Below, piece by piece: positions 40,940 through 49,877 of a DNA stretch of 64,000 nucleotides. The number at the start of each line of letters is the position of its first letter. Position 1 is the stretch's first letter. The notes under the pieces are model-generated. The model worked only from the letters and a program-made list of their open reading frames with translations. It was not told where the DNA came from and ran no database searches. Source of the DNA: UBA3478 sp965662045 (GTDB lineage: Bacteria; Bacteroidota; Bacteroidia; Flavobacteriales; Flavobacteriaceae); the NCBI GenBank assembly GCA_965662045.1, contig CBFIGE010000002.1, forward strand, positions 186,001 to 250,000, written 5' to 3'. The position numbers and the translations under genes are program-made.

Positions 40940-41751
40940 ACAGCTACATCGTAAGTTCTTAGGGCGTCGTTTAGTGAGGTTTTCTTGTCTGTACTCTCCT
41001 TGCGTTTTCCAATAATAAGCGCACAAGGGACACCAAAACTTCCAGCTTTAAATTCTTTTTGATAGGTTCCTGGAATTACAACACTTCTTGAGGGAACATA
41101 CCCGTTGTAGTTAAGCGGCTCTTCACCAGTAATATCTATTATTTTGGTAGATGCGGTGAGCACTACGTTAGCACCTAAAACAGCTTCTTTTTCGACGCGA
41201 ATGCCTTCGACTACAATGCACCTTGAACCGATAAATGCGTTGTCTTCAATGATTACAGGAGCGGCTTGCAGGGGTTCTAATACACCACCTATTCCTACGC
41301 CACCGCTGAGGTGAACGTTTTTACCTATTTGGGCGCAACTTCCAACAGTCGCCCAGGTATCAACCATAGTTCCTTGATCGACATAAGCACCAATATTGAC
41401 GTAACTTGGCATTAAAATGGTTCCTGAGGCTAAGTAGGCACCATAGCGTGCAACAGCATTGGGTACCACACGAACTCCTTTTTCTTTATAGTTCGTTTTT
41501 AAGGGCATTTTATCGTGGTATTCAAAAATGCCACACTCTAAAACTTCCATTTGTTGTATTGGAAAATAGAGAACCACTGCTTTTTTCACCCATTCATTGA
41601 TTTGCCACGATTCATTCTCATAAGAAGCACATCGTACATCACCATTGTCTAGGTAACTGATAACGGTTCTTATGGCATTGATTACACTTTTATCTTGAAG
41701 TAAGGAGCGATTTTCCCAAGCTTGTTCAATTATTTCTCGTAGCTGTTGCAT
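40936..41751 (-). CDS. dapD: Tetrahydrodipicolinate N-succinyltransferase
   Basis: Trimeric left-handed beta-helix enzyme (EC 2.3.1.117) opening the succinylase branch of diaminopimelate and lysine synthesis. 271 aa, typical. The hexapeptide-repeat region spans about residues 100-240 with VVPNAVARYGAYLASGTILM (split VVPNAVARYGAY / LASGTILM), SYVNIGAYVDQGTMVDTWATVG and GGVGIGGVLEPLQ. lysA, the last step, is at 26534-27739. A near-consensus TATCTTTA lies about 16 bases upstream. Confidence 0.94.
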   Translation of the reverse strand: MQQLREIIEQAWENRSLLQDKSVINAIRTVISYLDNGDVRCASYENESWQINEWVKKAVVLYFPIQQMEVLECGIFEYHDKMPLKTNYKEKGVRVVPNAVARYGAYLASGTILMPSYVNIGAYVDQGTMVDTWATVGSCAQIGKNVHLSGGVGIGGVLEPLQAAPVIIEDNAFIGSRCIVVEGIRVEKEAVLGANVVLTASTKIIDITGEEPLNYNGYVPSRSVVIPGTYQKEFKAGSFGVPCALIIGKRKESTDKKTSLNDALRTYDVAV

Positions 41752-41811
41752 AACTCAATTTTTGTGTAAAGATACATCTGCTTAATCGGCTAGTGCTCAT
41801 TAAATTTGCGC

Positions 41812-41819
41812 TATTTTTG
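41812..41819 (+). promoter_or_regulatory. Putative -7 box for ruvX-def
   Basis: TATTTTTG (41812-41819) matches TAnnTTTG and ends 21 bases before the TTG start at 41841. A second match, TAAATTTG, is at 41801-41808. Both lie downstream of the alternative GTG start at 41793, which supports the TTG. Confidence 0.38.
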
Positions 41820-41840
41820 CACAAAAAGAACCTTTTTTGT

Positions 41841-42251
41841 TTGAGAATTTTAGCATTAGACATAGGAGAGAAGAGAACAGGACTCGCACATACTGATTCT
41901 TTGGGGATGATTGCCTCGCGTCTGAAAACGGTTTTAACCACAGATTTAATCCAAGAATTAAAGTTGGAATACGAGAAGGAAATCTTTGAGCAAATTGTTG
42001 TGGGTGAACCGAGACAAATGTCGGGTGCGCATTCTGAATCTTATGAATTCATTCAACAACAAGTCAAAAAAATAAGCCGCTATTTTCCAGATTTGAGTAT
42101 TCATTGGCAAGACGAACGATTTAGTTCTAAATTAGCGCTAAAATCAATGGTTGATGCTGGTGTTTCTAAGAAAAAAAGAAAAGAAAAGGGTCGCTTAGAT
42201 GAAATTAGCGCAACCATAATTTTACAGTCATTTTTAGATAGATCTTTATGA
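41841..42251 (+). CDS. ruvX: Holliday-junction resolvase-like RuvX/YqgF
   Basis: RNase H-fold nuclease family implicated in 16S rRNA 5' processing and proposed as a Holliday-junction resolvase. 136 aa from the TTG at 41841, giving the classic (M)RILALDIGEKRTGLA N-terminus; the frame is open to a GTG at 41793, but those 16 residues are not family-like and would be upstream of the promoter boxes. Other signatures: IVVGEPRQMSG, HWQDERFSS with the catalytic Asp-Glu, and the final RLDEISATIILQSFLD. Its stop overlaps the def ATG (ATGA). Confidence 0.88.
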   Translation: MRILALDIGEKRTGLAHTDSLGMIASRLKTVLTTDLIQELKLEYEKEIFEQIVVGEPRQMSGAHSESYEFIQQQVKKISRYFPDLSIHWQDERFSSKLALKSMVDAGVSKKKRKEKGRLDEISATIILQSFLDRSL

Positions 42252-42838
42252 TACGTCCCATAGTTGCATACGGAGACCCCGTATTGAAGAAAAAAGCAAA
42301 GGAAATTACCGCCGCAGATCACTCAGGATTGCAAGAGCTTATAGCAGACATGTGGGAAACCATGTATGGGGCAAGCGGTGTAGGTTTGGCTGCTCCTCAA
42401 ATCGGTTTATCACTGCGCATTTTTGTAATTGACGCCCGTCCATTTGCAGAGGACGGAGAAACTGAACAAGAGAAAAAACAACTCGAAAGTTTTAAAAAGG
42501 TTTTTATCAACCCAATCTTAACAGAAGAAGGAGAGGAGTGGTCTTTTAATGAGGGTTGTTTGAGTATACCAGATATCAGAGAAGAGGTGAGTCGCAAAGA
42601 TGTAGTGCACATTCAATACGTGGATGAAAACTTTCAGGAAGTAACCGAAACCTATGACGGTCTGTGCGCTCGAATCATTCAGCACGAATACGATCACATC
42701 GAAGGAATCCTATTTACCGATAAGTTGTCTTCTCTTAAAAAGAGACTGATTAAAGGAAAATTAGAAAAAATCAGTAAAGGAGAAATTGACTGCGATTACA
42801 GAATGAAATTTCCAAAAAACAAGAAAAATAGACGATAA
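42248..42838 (+). CDS. def: Peptide deformylase
   Basis: Metalloenzyme removing the formyl group from nascent proteins. 196 aa. All three motifs are intact: GVGLAAPQIG (motif 1, near residue 44), EGCLSIP (motif 2, with the metal cysteine, near 105) and QHEYDHIEGILF (motif 3, HExxH, near 148). The insert after motif 1 (EDGETEQEKKQL) is acidic, as in many Bacteroidota. It is translationally coupled to ruvX and its stop abuts the next ATG. Confidence 0.95.
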   Translation: MIRPIVAYGDPVLKKKAKEITAADHSGLQELIADMWETMYGASGVGLAAPQIGLSLRIFVIDARPFAEDGETEQEKKQLESFKKVFINPILTEEGEEWSFNEGCLSIPDIREEVSRKDVVHIQYVDENFQEVTETYDGLCARIIQHEYDHIEGILFTDKLSSLKKRLIKGKLEKISKGEIDCDYRMKFPKNKKNRR

Positions 42839-43258
42839 ATGAAATTGGATAAAATTATAGCCATTGGAGGAAAGCCAGGCTTGTTTAAATTGTTAACACA
42901 GACAAAATCTGGGTTTGTAACTGAATCGCTCACAGACGGCAAACGTTTAACTGTAAACTTAAGAAATCAGGTAAGTGTACTTTCTGAAATTTCTGTTTTT
43001 ACCCTTGAAGAAGAAAAACCACTCACAGAGGTTTTTGAATTACTGCGGCAAAAAGAACAGGGCAACACTACTTCTATAAGTCATAAAGCTGATAAACTGG
43101 CCTTAGAGGAGTATTTTTTTGAAGTCTTACCCAATTACGACGAAGATCGTGTGTATCCCAGTGACATTAAAAAAATCATCAGATGGTATAATATCTTAGT
43201 GGATCACAAATTGTTGGATACCTCAGAAGATACTGAGCAAGAAAACGAAGAGGAATAA
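42839..43258 (+). CDS. DUF5606-family protein
   Basis: 139-aa cytoplasmic protein of a Bacteroidota-specific family. Beginning MKLDKIIAIGGKPGLFKLLTQ (split as MKLDKIIAIGGKPGLF / KLLTQ) and GFVTESLTDGKR are characteristic; the C-terminal tail is acidic (SEDTEQENEEE). A helical domain with VLPNYDEDRVYPSDIKKIIRWYN (split VLPNYDEDRVYPSD / IKKIIRWYN) lies at residues 98-120. Function is unknown. It abuts def directly and ends at a strong terminator. Confidence 0.83.
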   Translation: MKLDKIIAIGGKPGLFKLLTQTKSGFVTESLTDGKRLTVNLRNQVSVLSEISVFTLEEEKPLTEVFELLRQKEQGNTTSISHKADKLALEEYFFEVLPNYDEDRVYPSDIKKIIRWYNILVDHKLLDTSEDTEQENEEE

Positions 43259-43291
43259 AAAAAAGGATCATTATTGAATGATCCTTTTTTT
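43258..43291. terminator. Bidirectional terminator between DUF5606 and GH20 genes
   Basis: AAAAGGATCATT (43261-43272) pairs perfectly with AATGATCCTTTT (43277-43288) around a four-base ATTG loop, with A- and T-runs on the two sides extending the pairing. It can stop both the ruvX-def transcript and the envelope hydrolase operon. Confidence 0.9.
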
Positions 43292-43292
43292 G

Positions 43293-44882
43293 TTACCAGT
43301 CAATTTCTGTTGAGCGGTAAAAGTTAATGTCTTGTTTTTCAAGCCAACTTCCATGAGACTTCAATTTTGTTTTAAAACGTTCCCAATTGTATTTAGTTGT
43401 TTGAGACCACGCTAATTCAGCATAAGCAATCGCTCTTGGAAAGGCGAGATATTCTAAGGACGCAGAATCGTAAATTGTTTCAGACCACAGCGGAGCTTCG
43501 AGTCCGAGAATGACGCTGGAGTCTAAATCACTGAAATAAGTAGAAGGGTTCCAGTTGTAGGCATCTTCTAGTTCAATATACGCCGCCCAGTTTAGACCGA
43601 ATTCTGAATCTTCGTTATACTTCATATCTAGATAAGCTTTTTTTGCTGGAGACAAGAGTATTGGCATGCCTTTTTCAACACCTACAAGCGCGTTTTCTTC
43701 ATTGTTCCATAATTGTACTACTGCAGGACCTGAGATGTCGGCTTGAGTGATTTCATCCCATCCTACGGCTACTTTTCCGTGTTTACGGACAAGGGCTTCT
43801 ACGCGCTCTACAAATTTGATGTAGTCTTTCTTTTTTGTGACATGACTTTCATCTCCACCAATATGAATGTATTTAGAAGGAGATATGGCTGCAAATTGTC
43901 CAAGAATATCATCTAAAAACGCATATACCTCTTCGTTGTTTGCATCAAATGTGCTGAACCCTACGTTTGTGCCGGTGTAAACTTCAGGAGTTTTGCCATT
44001 TCCATTGAGTTGTGGATAACTTACAATGGCTGCATTAGTATGTCCCGGCATATCAATTTCTGGAATGATTTCGATATGACGATCAGCGGCATAATTGATG
44101 AGTTCGGTAAATTCTTCTTGACTGTAAAAACCTCCAACACCTCCGCCTACTTCTGTAGCAGCTCCAATCTTGGTAAGGGCAGGCCAGTTTTTCATCTCTA
44201 CTCTCCATCCTTGATCATCGGTGAGGTGCATGTGGAATGTATTGTATTTATAAAGCGCAAGTTGATTGATGTATCGTTTAACCTCGTCTACCGAAAAGAA
44301 ATGTCTCGCAACGTCTAACATTGCTGATCGAATTTCCATCTGTGGCATATCGACAATTTTAAGGGTAGGTAAAACATAAACCTCGTGTTCTCCTTCAGTC
44401 ATTGATTGGTTTGGTACTAGTTGCATCAAGCTTTGAATTCCTCTAAATAGGCCTTCATCTGTGGCCGCTTTTAAAAGGATATTTTTTTCAGAAATTTCAA
44501 GTACGTAAGCCTCGTTTAACAAGGCCTCATTTGCTGTATCACCAAGTGCTTCTTCGCTCAAGGGTTCTACACTCAGTGCAATTTGATAATCTTGATTGTT
44601 CTCGATAAGCTCAGGAGCAAAGCCTAAACGCTCTTCTAAACCATTGATTAGTGAAGTTTGATTTTTTTCTTGACTCGGATTGGATAAAACACTCAAGGCA
44701 TCAAAAATGATAAAACTGCTTCCACCTGCCTTTGTATTCAAAGGTTCAGGGAGAATAGAGATCTGTTCTAAACTAGTTGCTTTAGCCTCTACCGGACTTT
44801 TTGGTTGTGGATTCAATAATTCGCAAGATGAACTGATTAGCGCAATTCCAATCATCCAAATACTTAATTTGACAATCTTCAT
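43293..44882 (-). CDS. GH20 beta-N-acetylhexosaminidase lipoprotein
   Basis: 529-aa enzyme that releases terminal beta-GlcNAc/GalNAc from chitin fragments, glycans or peptidoglycan. The signal peptide ends with a lipobox (ISSSC, Cys20), so it is lipid-anchored. An N-terminal GH20b-like domain (about 35-165) precedes the catalytic barrel, which has HMHLTDDQGWRVE near residue 217 and the catalytic Asp-Glu pair in HIGGDESH (about 344-345) for substrate-assisted catalysis; WNNEE and a WAAYIE stretch follow. Last gene of the operon with the SGNH hydrolase and M14 peptidase, 18 bases behind SGNH. Confidence 0.92.
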   Translation of the reverse strand: MKIVKLSIWMIGIALISSSCELLNPQPKSPVEAKATSLEQISILPEPLNTKAGGSSFIIFDALSVLSNPSQEKNQTSLINGLEERLGFAPELIENNQDYQIALSVEPLSEEALGDTANEALLNEAYVLEISEKNILLKAATDEGLFRGIQSLMQLVPNQSMTEGEHEVYVLPTLKIVDMPQMEIRSAMLDVARHFFSVDEVKRYINQLALYKYNTFHMHLTDDQGWRVEMKNWPALTKIGAATEVGGGVGGFYSQEEFTELINYAADRHIEIIPEIDMPGHTNAAIVSYPQLNGNGKTPEVYTGTNVGFSTFDANNEEVYAFLDDILGQFAAISPSKYIHIGGDESHVTKKKDYIKFVERVEALVRKHGKVAVGWDEITQADISGPAVVQLWNNEENALVGVEKGMPILLSPAKKAYLDMKYNEDSEFGLNWAAYIELEDAYNWNPSTYFSDLDSSVILGLEAPLWSETIYDSASLEYLAFPRAIAYAELAWSQTTKYNWERFKTKLKSHGSWLEKQDINFYRSTEIDW

Positions 44883-44900
44883 GGGTTTTAGTTTAGTTGT

Positions 44901-45563
44901 TTAATTTATAAAATTTTGTATGACTTTAGACCAGATTTCATAGCCTTTGGCATTCATATGAAGACCATCACTAATAAAAATAGTTTTGTTTATTTCACCA
45001 TCGACAAGCATAGGGGTGTCTACATCGGCAAAGCTCAAATACGCTTTTGATCGGGCCATTTTTTCAATTTTTCCATTGAGCTTCAAAAACTTAGAACGCA
45101 GATTCCACCTTGCAATACTTGGTTTGGCGGCAATAAATACAATCGTCGTGTTCTTGTTGTGCTTTCGAATTAGTCTAAATACCTTTTTGAGGTGCCGCTT
45201 GGATTTAGCCACAGAACGCCCTATCGCTAAATCATTATCCCCTTCGTAAACAAATACTTGCTTTGGATTGTATTGTAGAACTAGAGGCTCTATATAATGG
45301 ATTAAATCTAGGGCTGTTGACCCTCCAAACCCAGTATTTAAGATAGTTTCAGAAGTGTTTAGTTCACTTACATTGCGCCAAAACCGAATGCTTGATGATC
45401 CTGTGAAAACAATAGGCGCTTTTTCAGCAATTGTCGTGTTTTGGTGCTTGTTAATGATAGCATCGACTTCTTTTTGAAAGCGAGTAGGCTCCCAATTGTT
45501 TTGAGCGATTAGTGTCAGGCTACTGCTTAGCAGTATTAGTAATAAGTAACGATTTTTTTTCAT
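44901..45563 (-). CDS. Exported SGNH/GDSL hydrolase
   Basis: 220-aa SGNH-fold esterase/acetylhydrolase with a signal peptide (MKKNRYLLLILLSSSLTLIAQ). I use Met at 45563, because it gives a clean signal peptide; the frame extends ten codons upstream into the M14 gene. The fold's four blocks are visible: TGSSSIRFW (nucleophile Ser), NTGFGGSTALD (Gly), YEGDNDLA (Asn) and the Asp/His pair SDGLHMNAKGY. Its neighbours suggest deacetylation or esterase action on peptides or glycans processed by the same operon. Confidence 0.83.
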   Translation of the reverse strand: MKKNRYLLLILLSSSLTLIAQNNWEPTRFQKEVDAIINKHQNTTIAEKAPIVFTGSSSIRFWRNVSELNTSETILNTGFGGSTALDLIHYIEPLVLQYNPKQVFVYEGDNDLAIGRSVAKSKRHLKKVFRLIRKHNKNTTIVFIAAKPSIARWNLRSKFLKLNGKIEKMARSKAYLSFADVDTPMLVDGEINKTIFISDGLHMNAKGYEIWSKVIQNFIN

Positions 45564-45564
45564 C

Positions 45565-48006
45565 TTAGTTTTGAAATAAGGCATTTGCTGCAATTAATTT
45601 TCCATGGTACCAAAAACCTCTAAAAAGAGGATTGTCTACCAAATAAATCACTTGACCTCTTCCTAAACCTTCAGAACCAAAGAGTAGGGTGTTGGCAGTA
45701 TTTTTTTGAACTTTTTCTCCTGCAAACCCAGAAACAGCTCTGTGTTTTTCTCCAATGGCTATGGCATTATTTGACGAGAGCAGTTCATAGTTATCCGCAT
45801 TGAGTTTGAGTGAAAAATAATGAGCGTCTAAACCGTATCCAAGAGGATGGGTTTGATCCACTTCAGCTTTAAAAATGGCTCCAGTTACCTGATATTTCAT
45901 CATTTCTCGTTCTCTCATATCGTTTGGTAAACGCTTGTCGATATCGTATTCCATTTTCTTCTTTTCTAGGGATAGTCCTAGTTTTTTGGCTAAGGCTAGT
46001 GAAGATCCTTGTAGGATTAGTTTTCCACCAGCTTGGGTCCATGTTTTGATTTGTTCAGTTTGTCGATCAGATAAGCTCGAAATTCTTCCGCTCGGTATGA
46101 TTAAAATGTCATAGCTCTCCAAAGAAATACGACTGAGGTAATTTGTATCTATAGCCGTAAATGGCATATTTAGGTCTTGTTCAAAAAAGTACCACCATTC
46201 TCCGAAACTATAACTCGAAACCCCATCTCCTCTTAATACAGCGACTTGAGGTTGCTTTCTTTGTTGGAAATATGATGATCCAAAATCCTTACCTCTATCG
46301 GTATATCCTGTATCGGTAGAGGTTATTTCAACATGATAATCACCTTGTATTGCGTTCATTAGACCATTTAAATCGTCAATTTCTGTGTTATCTCTTTGCA
46401 AGACCACCATGGTGCCAGGTTCGTAATTGGTATTGTCAAACCCAAAATATCTATTGGCATTACGTAGTTTAACACCTTTTTGCATTAGAGCAGCTGTTGC
46501 TTTTGCACTCTCAAATGAATTCCATTTGATAATGTAGGCATAACTCTTTTGAAGTGTTGTCTTTGATTCTTTTGCAGTGTGTGAAGTAGATGTTGCAATT
46601 CGTTGTTCTGTTTCTATGGCATTGAGACCATAGGCATAAGGCAATGACCAGGCTGTGATGTCATAGGTCAATGAATCAGACAAATATACCTTAGGTTCAA
46701 GGAGCACCCTTGCTAGTTTCCCTTTGGTTTGTTTGGTGGACACCACCATGGCTTCAGCATTGACGTTCATCATTTTTTCTGAACCGCTGAGGTAATCAAA
46801 CCCCTTTACCTTTTGATTGGAGGCTTTTTGAGTTTCTATACCGTGTTTTTCAAGTAGTTTTTTAAGGGCCTCAAGTCTAGCGCTATTGCCGTTTATGATA
46901 TAAGAGGTATTAGCGGTCTCATTGTCTTTGTAATAGCTGTTGAATTGAGTGATAAGTTGCTCTGCATTTCGAGCAGCTACCTCTACTGTAGATATCCCGG
47001 TTGTAAAGTGATGTGCGATTCGATCCTTGAGCGTTAATAATTCGCCTTCCGCATTGTAAATGCCTAAACCGGCTCTGCCGCTTCCGCCTTGTTCATAGGT
47101 CATTCCAATAGCACCATTATAGGTTGGATAAGTGTCGCCATAACTTGGATATAACAAATCAAATCTTTCGTCCGTAAAAAAGAGCCATCCATTTTCATCA
47201 AAATACTTGGCATGATTTCGACCTAATTGGTCTTGAAAACTTCGCTGAAAGTCAGTAATTATTTCGTGGTAAGGTTCAACAGCTGGTGCAAAATAGTACG
47301 GACTGTTTACGCCTTGTTCATGAAAATCAACGTGAACATGAGGCATCCATTGCTGATAGGCTACAAGGCGTTGTTGTGACTCTTTTTGCGTCATCCATGC
47401 CCAATCTCTGTTTAGATCAAAGATATAGTGATTGGTTCTTCCGCTTTGCCACCCTTCATAATGTTCGGTACTATTGCCATCGGCTTGCAGTAATTTGTGT
47501 TTTTTCTGCTTGTACAAATTCACATAGCGATCTCGGCCATCAGGATTGATACAAGGATCTATAATAACTACGGTATTTTCTAAAAAATCACTCCTCTGCG
47601 TTAGAAGATGATGTGTCGTTTTCATTGAGGCCTCTGTGCTGACACTCTCGTTACCATGCACGTTGTAACTCAGCCAAACTACAGCCGTATTTCCTGTTTC
47701 TTCACTTTGAAGACCTTTTAAGTGATTTTCTTGAATGGCTTCTAGGTTTGCCATGTTTTCAGCTGAACTTAGGATCACTACTCTTAATTTACGTCCTTCG
47801 TTTGTGGTACCGTACTCTACTATTTTAACGCGGTCTTTTTCGTTCTCTGCCAAGTAGTCGTAATAGTCCACTACTTGATGATGTCTACTGAAATGACTTC
47901 CGAGATCATACCCTAAAAATTCATCGGGGCTCATAATTTGTTGAGCAAAAATGATATTGACTAGAAGCATTAAAATCATTGTGCTTGAAAATTTCTTGTT
48001 TTTCAT
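45565..48006 (-). CDS. Large secreted M14 carboxypeptidase-like protein, second copy
   Basis: 813-aa paralogue of the protein at 13968-16505, with a signal peptide (cleavage near FAQ22). Zinc ligands His117 and Glu120 are in VHGNESVS, the third histidine is in VDFHEQG and a candidate catalytic Glu in YEQGGSG. The C-terminal ~300 residues again have an amidotransferase-like segment (YDILIIPSGRISS) and end FRGFWYHGKLIAANALFQ. The stop is one base before the SGNH start. It starts an operon with SGNH and GH20 hydrolases; a shared role in degrading peptides and glycans of the medium or cell wall is inferred. Confidence 0.86.
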   Translation of the reverse strand: MKNKKFSSTMILMLLVNIIFAQQIMSPDEFLGYDLGSHFSRHHQVVDYYDYLAENEKDRVKIVEYGTTNEGRKLRVVILSSAENMANLEAIQENHLKGLQSEETGNTAVVWLSYNVHGNESVSTEASMKTTHHLLTQRSDFLENTVVIIDPCINPDGRDRYVNLYKQKKHKLLQADGNSTEHYEGWQSGRTNHYIFDLNRDWAWMTQKESQQRLVAYQQWMPHVHVDFHEQGVNSPYYFAPAVEPYHEIITDFQRSFQDQLGRNHAKYFDENGWLFFTDERFDLLYPSYGDTYPTYNGAIGMTYEQGGSGRAGLGIYNAEGELLTLKDRIAHHFTTGISTVEVAARNAEQLITQFNSYYKDNETANTSYIINGNSARLEALKKLLEKHGIETQKASNQKVKGFDYLSGSEKMMNVNAEAMVVSTKQTKGKLARVLLEPKVYLSDSLTYDITAWSLPYAYGLNAIETEQRIATSTSHTAKESKTTLQKSYAYIIKWNSFESAKATAALMQKGVKLRNANRYFGFDNTNYEPGTMVVLQRDNTEIDDLNGLMNAIQGDYHVEITSTDTGYTDRGKDFGSSYFQQRKQPQVAVLRGDGVSSYSFGEWWYFFEQDLNMPFTAIDTNYLSRISLESYDILIIPSGRISSLSDRQTEQIKTWTQAGGKLILQGSSLALAKKLGLSLEKKKMEYDIDKRLPNDMREREMMKYQVTGAIFKAEVDQTHPLGYGLDAHYFSLKLNADNYELLSSNNAIAIGEKHRAVSGFAGEKVQKNTANTLLFGSEGLGRGQVIYLVDNPLFRGFWYHGKLIAANALFQN

Positions 48007-48045
48007 TGAAGTTTACGTCTTTAGAATACTACGAAAGATATGGCT

Positions 48046-48053
48046 TATCTTTG
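48046..48053 (+). promoter_or_regulatory. Putative -7 box for bshC
   Basis: TATCTTTG matches TAnnTTTG and ends 20 bases before the ATG at 48074. It supports that start over the upstream ones. A near match (TATCTTTC) on the other strand serves the M14 gene. Confidence 0.42.
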
Positions 48054-48073
48054 AATTTTCTAAGTATTTAGCT

Positions 48074-49678
48074 ATGACCAGGTATGCTTTTGGTGCAGAT
48101 GAAAGTTTTAATATCAATCCTTTGCTCAAGGATTATTTGACTGGTCAATTACCCCAATATTGGTACAATCGTTTTGCAGATTTTGAAAATATCAAAGCGC
48201 AAATCGATCAAAAGTCGAGAGGTTATAATCACGATTTTAGATCGGTTTTATGTGATGAAATAAAAACTTCTTATGATGCTTTGAACATTGATTTAGAGGG
48301 AACTTTAGTCTTGAAAAATTTGGAGTTATTAAAAGAAAAAAACAGTTTTACTGTTACTACAGGTCACCAACTCAATCTTTTTACCGGTCCGGTTTTTTTT
48401 GTGTATAAAATTCTTCACACCATTGTGTTATGTGAAAAATTTAAGTCTGAGTATCCTGATTTCAATTTTATACCTGTTTATTGGATGGCTTCAGAAGATC
48501 ATGATTTTGAAGAAATCAATCACTTTCAGTTTAAGGGTAAAAAATTTCAGTGGAATAGTGAACAACAAGGGGCAGTAGGTCAATTTGATTTAGACGGACT
48601 TGATGAGGTTTTCAAGGTGTTCAAATCATATTTAGGACGTTCGAAAAATGATACTGAACTCAAATCGCTTTTTGATTCTGCTTATCTAAAGCTTGATAAT
48701 CTTGCACAAGCTACTCATCTTATTGTACATGAACTCTTTGAGCGCCATGGATTGATTGTTTTAGATGCGGATAAAAAAGCACTGAAAGAATTAATGATTC
48801 CTCTTTTTAAAGAGGAACTTATTTCAAATCCTTCGCAGACTCTTGTTAAAGATTGTAGCGAAAAATTGAGCAAAAAAGGTTATAAAGCACAGGTGTTTCC
48901 AAGACCGATCAATCTTTTTCATTTAAGTGAACAAGACCGTCAAAGAATTGATATCAATTGTAACTCTTATCAATTGGTAAATTCCAAGACTAATTTTTCT
49001 CAAGAGGAAATTTTGAGTGAAGTAGAAGCTTATCCAGAGCGCTTTTCACCAAATGTAATTTTAAGGCCGTTGTACCAAGAATACATCTTACCTAATTTGA
49101 TGTATGTTGGAGGAGCAGGTGAATTGAGTTATTGGTTTCAATTAAAGTCTGTTTTTGAACATTATCAAGTGGTTTTTCCAATGTTGAAATTGAGACATTC
49201 TGTCTATGCTGCCGATGAAAAAACATATCGAAAATTGCAAAAATTAAATGTTGTTGATGGTGATTTAAATAATGCCAAAAATCAGTTGATCAATCGGTGG
49301 GTTCGAAAAGTTTCTAATATTCCATTGGAATTAACCGATTTTAAAGCTTTGTTGAATGAGCAGTTTAATTTGTTACAAGAGCGTTCCAAAAACACAGATC
49401 GAAGTTTTGAAGGAGCTGTACAAGCACAACGTCAAAAACAGATGAATGGTCTAGATAAGCTTGAGAAAAGATTACTGCTCGCGCAAAAAAGGGTTTTAAA
49501 AGACGAAATTGAGCGAATATTAGTCTTGTACGAGTTCTTTTATCCCTTGGGTAAACCTCAGGAACGCGTTGAAAATTTTAGCACCTTCTACAGTGACTAT
49601 GGCTCTCGATTTATCGAGGTCGTTTATACTGAATTTCAAAAACAAACAGACTCTTCAGTACTTTTTATCGAATTTTAA
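48074..49678 (+). CDS. bshC: Bacillithiol biosynthesis cysteine-adding enzyme BshC
   Basis: Ligase for the last step of bacillithiol synthesis, joining cysteine to glucosaminyl malate. 534 aa from the ATG at 48074, near the 539 aa of the Bacillus enzyme. The frame is open 41 codons further but those residues are non-family and overlap the promoter. Conserved blocks: TVTTGHQLNLFTGPVFFVYKI (split TTGHQLNLFTGP / VFFVYKI), PVYWMASEDHDFEEINHF, and the C-terminal FSPNVILRPLYQEYILPN. A BstA-like transferase is at 13066-13590. bshA and bshB are not in the window. Confidence 0.92.
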   Translation: MTRYAFGADESFNINPLLKDYLTGQLPQYWYNRFADFENIKAQIDQKSRGYNHDFRSVLCDEIKTSYDALNIDLEGTLVLKNLELLKEKNSFTVTTGHQLNLFTGPVFFVYKILHTIVLCEKFKSEYPDFNFIPVYWMASEDHDFEEINHFQFKGKKFQWNSEQQGAVGQFDLDGLDEVFKVFKSYLGRSKNDTELKSLFDSAYLKLDNLAQATHLIVHELFERHGLIVLDADKKALKELMIPLFKEELISNPSQTLVKDCSEKLSKKGYKAQVFPRPINLFHLSEQDRQRIDINCNSYQLVNSKTNFSQEEILSEVEAYPERFSPNVILRPLYQEYILPNLMYVGGAGELSYWFQLKSVFEHYQVVFPMLKLRHSVYAADEKTYRKLQKLNVVDGDLNNAKNQLINRWVRKVSNIPLELTDFKALLNEQFNLLQERSKNTDRSFEGAVQAQRQKQMNGLDKLEKRLLLAQKRVLKDEIERILVLYEFFYPLGKPQERVENFSTFYSDYGSRFIEVVYTEFQKQTDSSVLFIEF

Positions 49679-49838
49679 GACGCTATATATACTTTAGAAT
49701 CTTCTGGTTATAGCTTCTTCCTAGGTCTATCTTTAAAAAGTAGCATTTATTTGATTTGCAGCTGTGATTCCTTTTTCTAATATAAGCTTAACGACTGCCT
49801 ATGGATGATGCATAACTATTTTAAGAATTATTCAATTT
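49679..49838. other. Intergenic gap before guaA, nothing recognisable
   Basis: The longest gene-free stretch (199 bases to the guaA start). No tRNA-like fold or terminator is evident. On the minus strand a 21-codon stretch starting near 49797 (AVVKLILEKG then ITAANQINATF, stop TAA) reads like protein but has no start codon, so at best it is a decayed fragment. Confidence 0.25.
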
Positions 49839-49874
49839 TTTGAAATAAACTCCTATACAAAGTTGCTATTTTTG
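49839..49874 (+). promoter_or_regulatory. Putative guaA promoter placed for a leaderless mRNA
   Basis: TTTG (49839-49842), 24 bases, TATTTTTG (49867-49874). The box ends three bases before the ATG at 49878. It also covers the alternative TTG start at 49863, making that start unlikely. Confidence 0.42.
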
Positions 49875-49877
49875 TGC

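Noticed and set aside
43293..44882. Open frames on the other strand of GH20, pyrG, HMG-CoA lyase, guaA and dnaJ (for example 44010-44318, 55788-56168, 23523-23924, 50510-50821, 5497-5802)
   Set aside because: All lie inside well-identified genes, have no family signatures and odd composition; they are antisense shadows.
47951..48073. 41-codon N-terminal extension of bshC
   Set aside because: The extension is hydrophobic and not family-like, overlaps the divergent gene and its promoter region, while the ATG at 48074 gives the normal BshC length.
49863..49877. Alternative TTG start for guaA, five codons upstream
   Set aside because: It overlaps the best -7 box and adds residues not found at the usual GuaA N-terminus.
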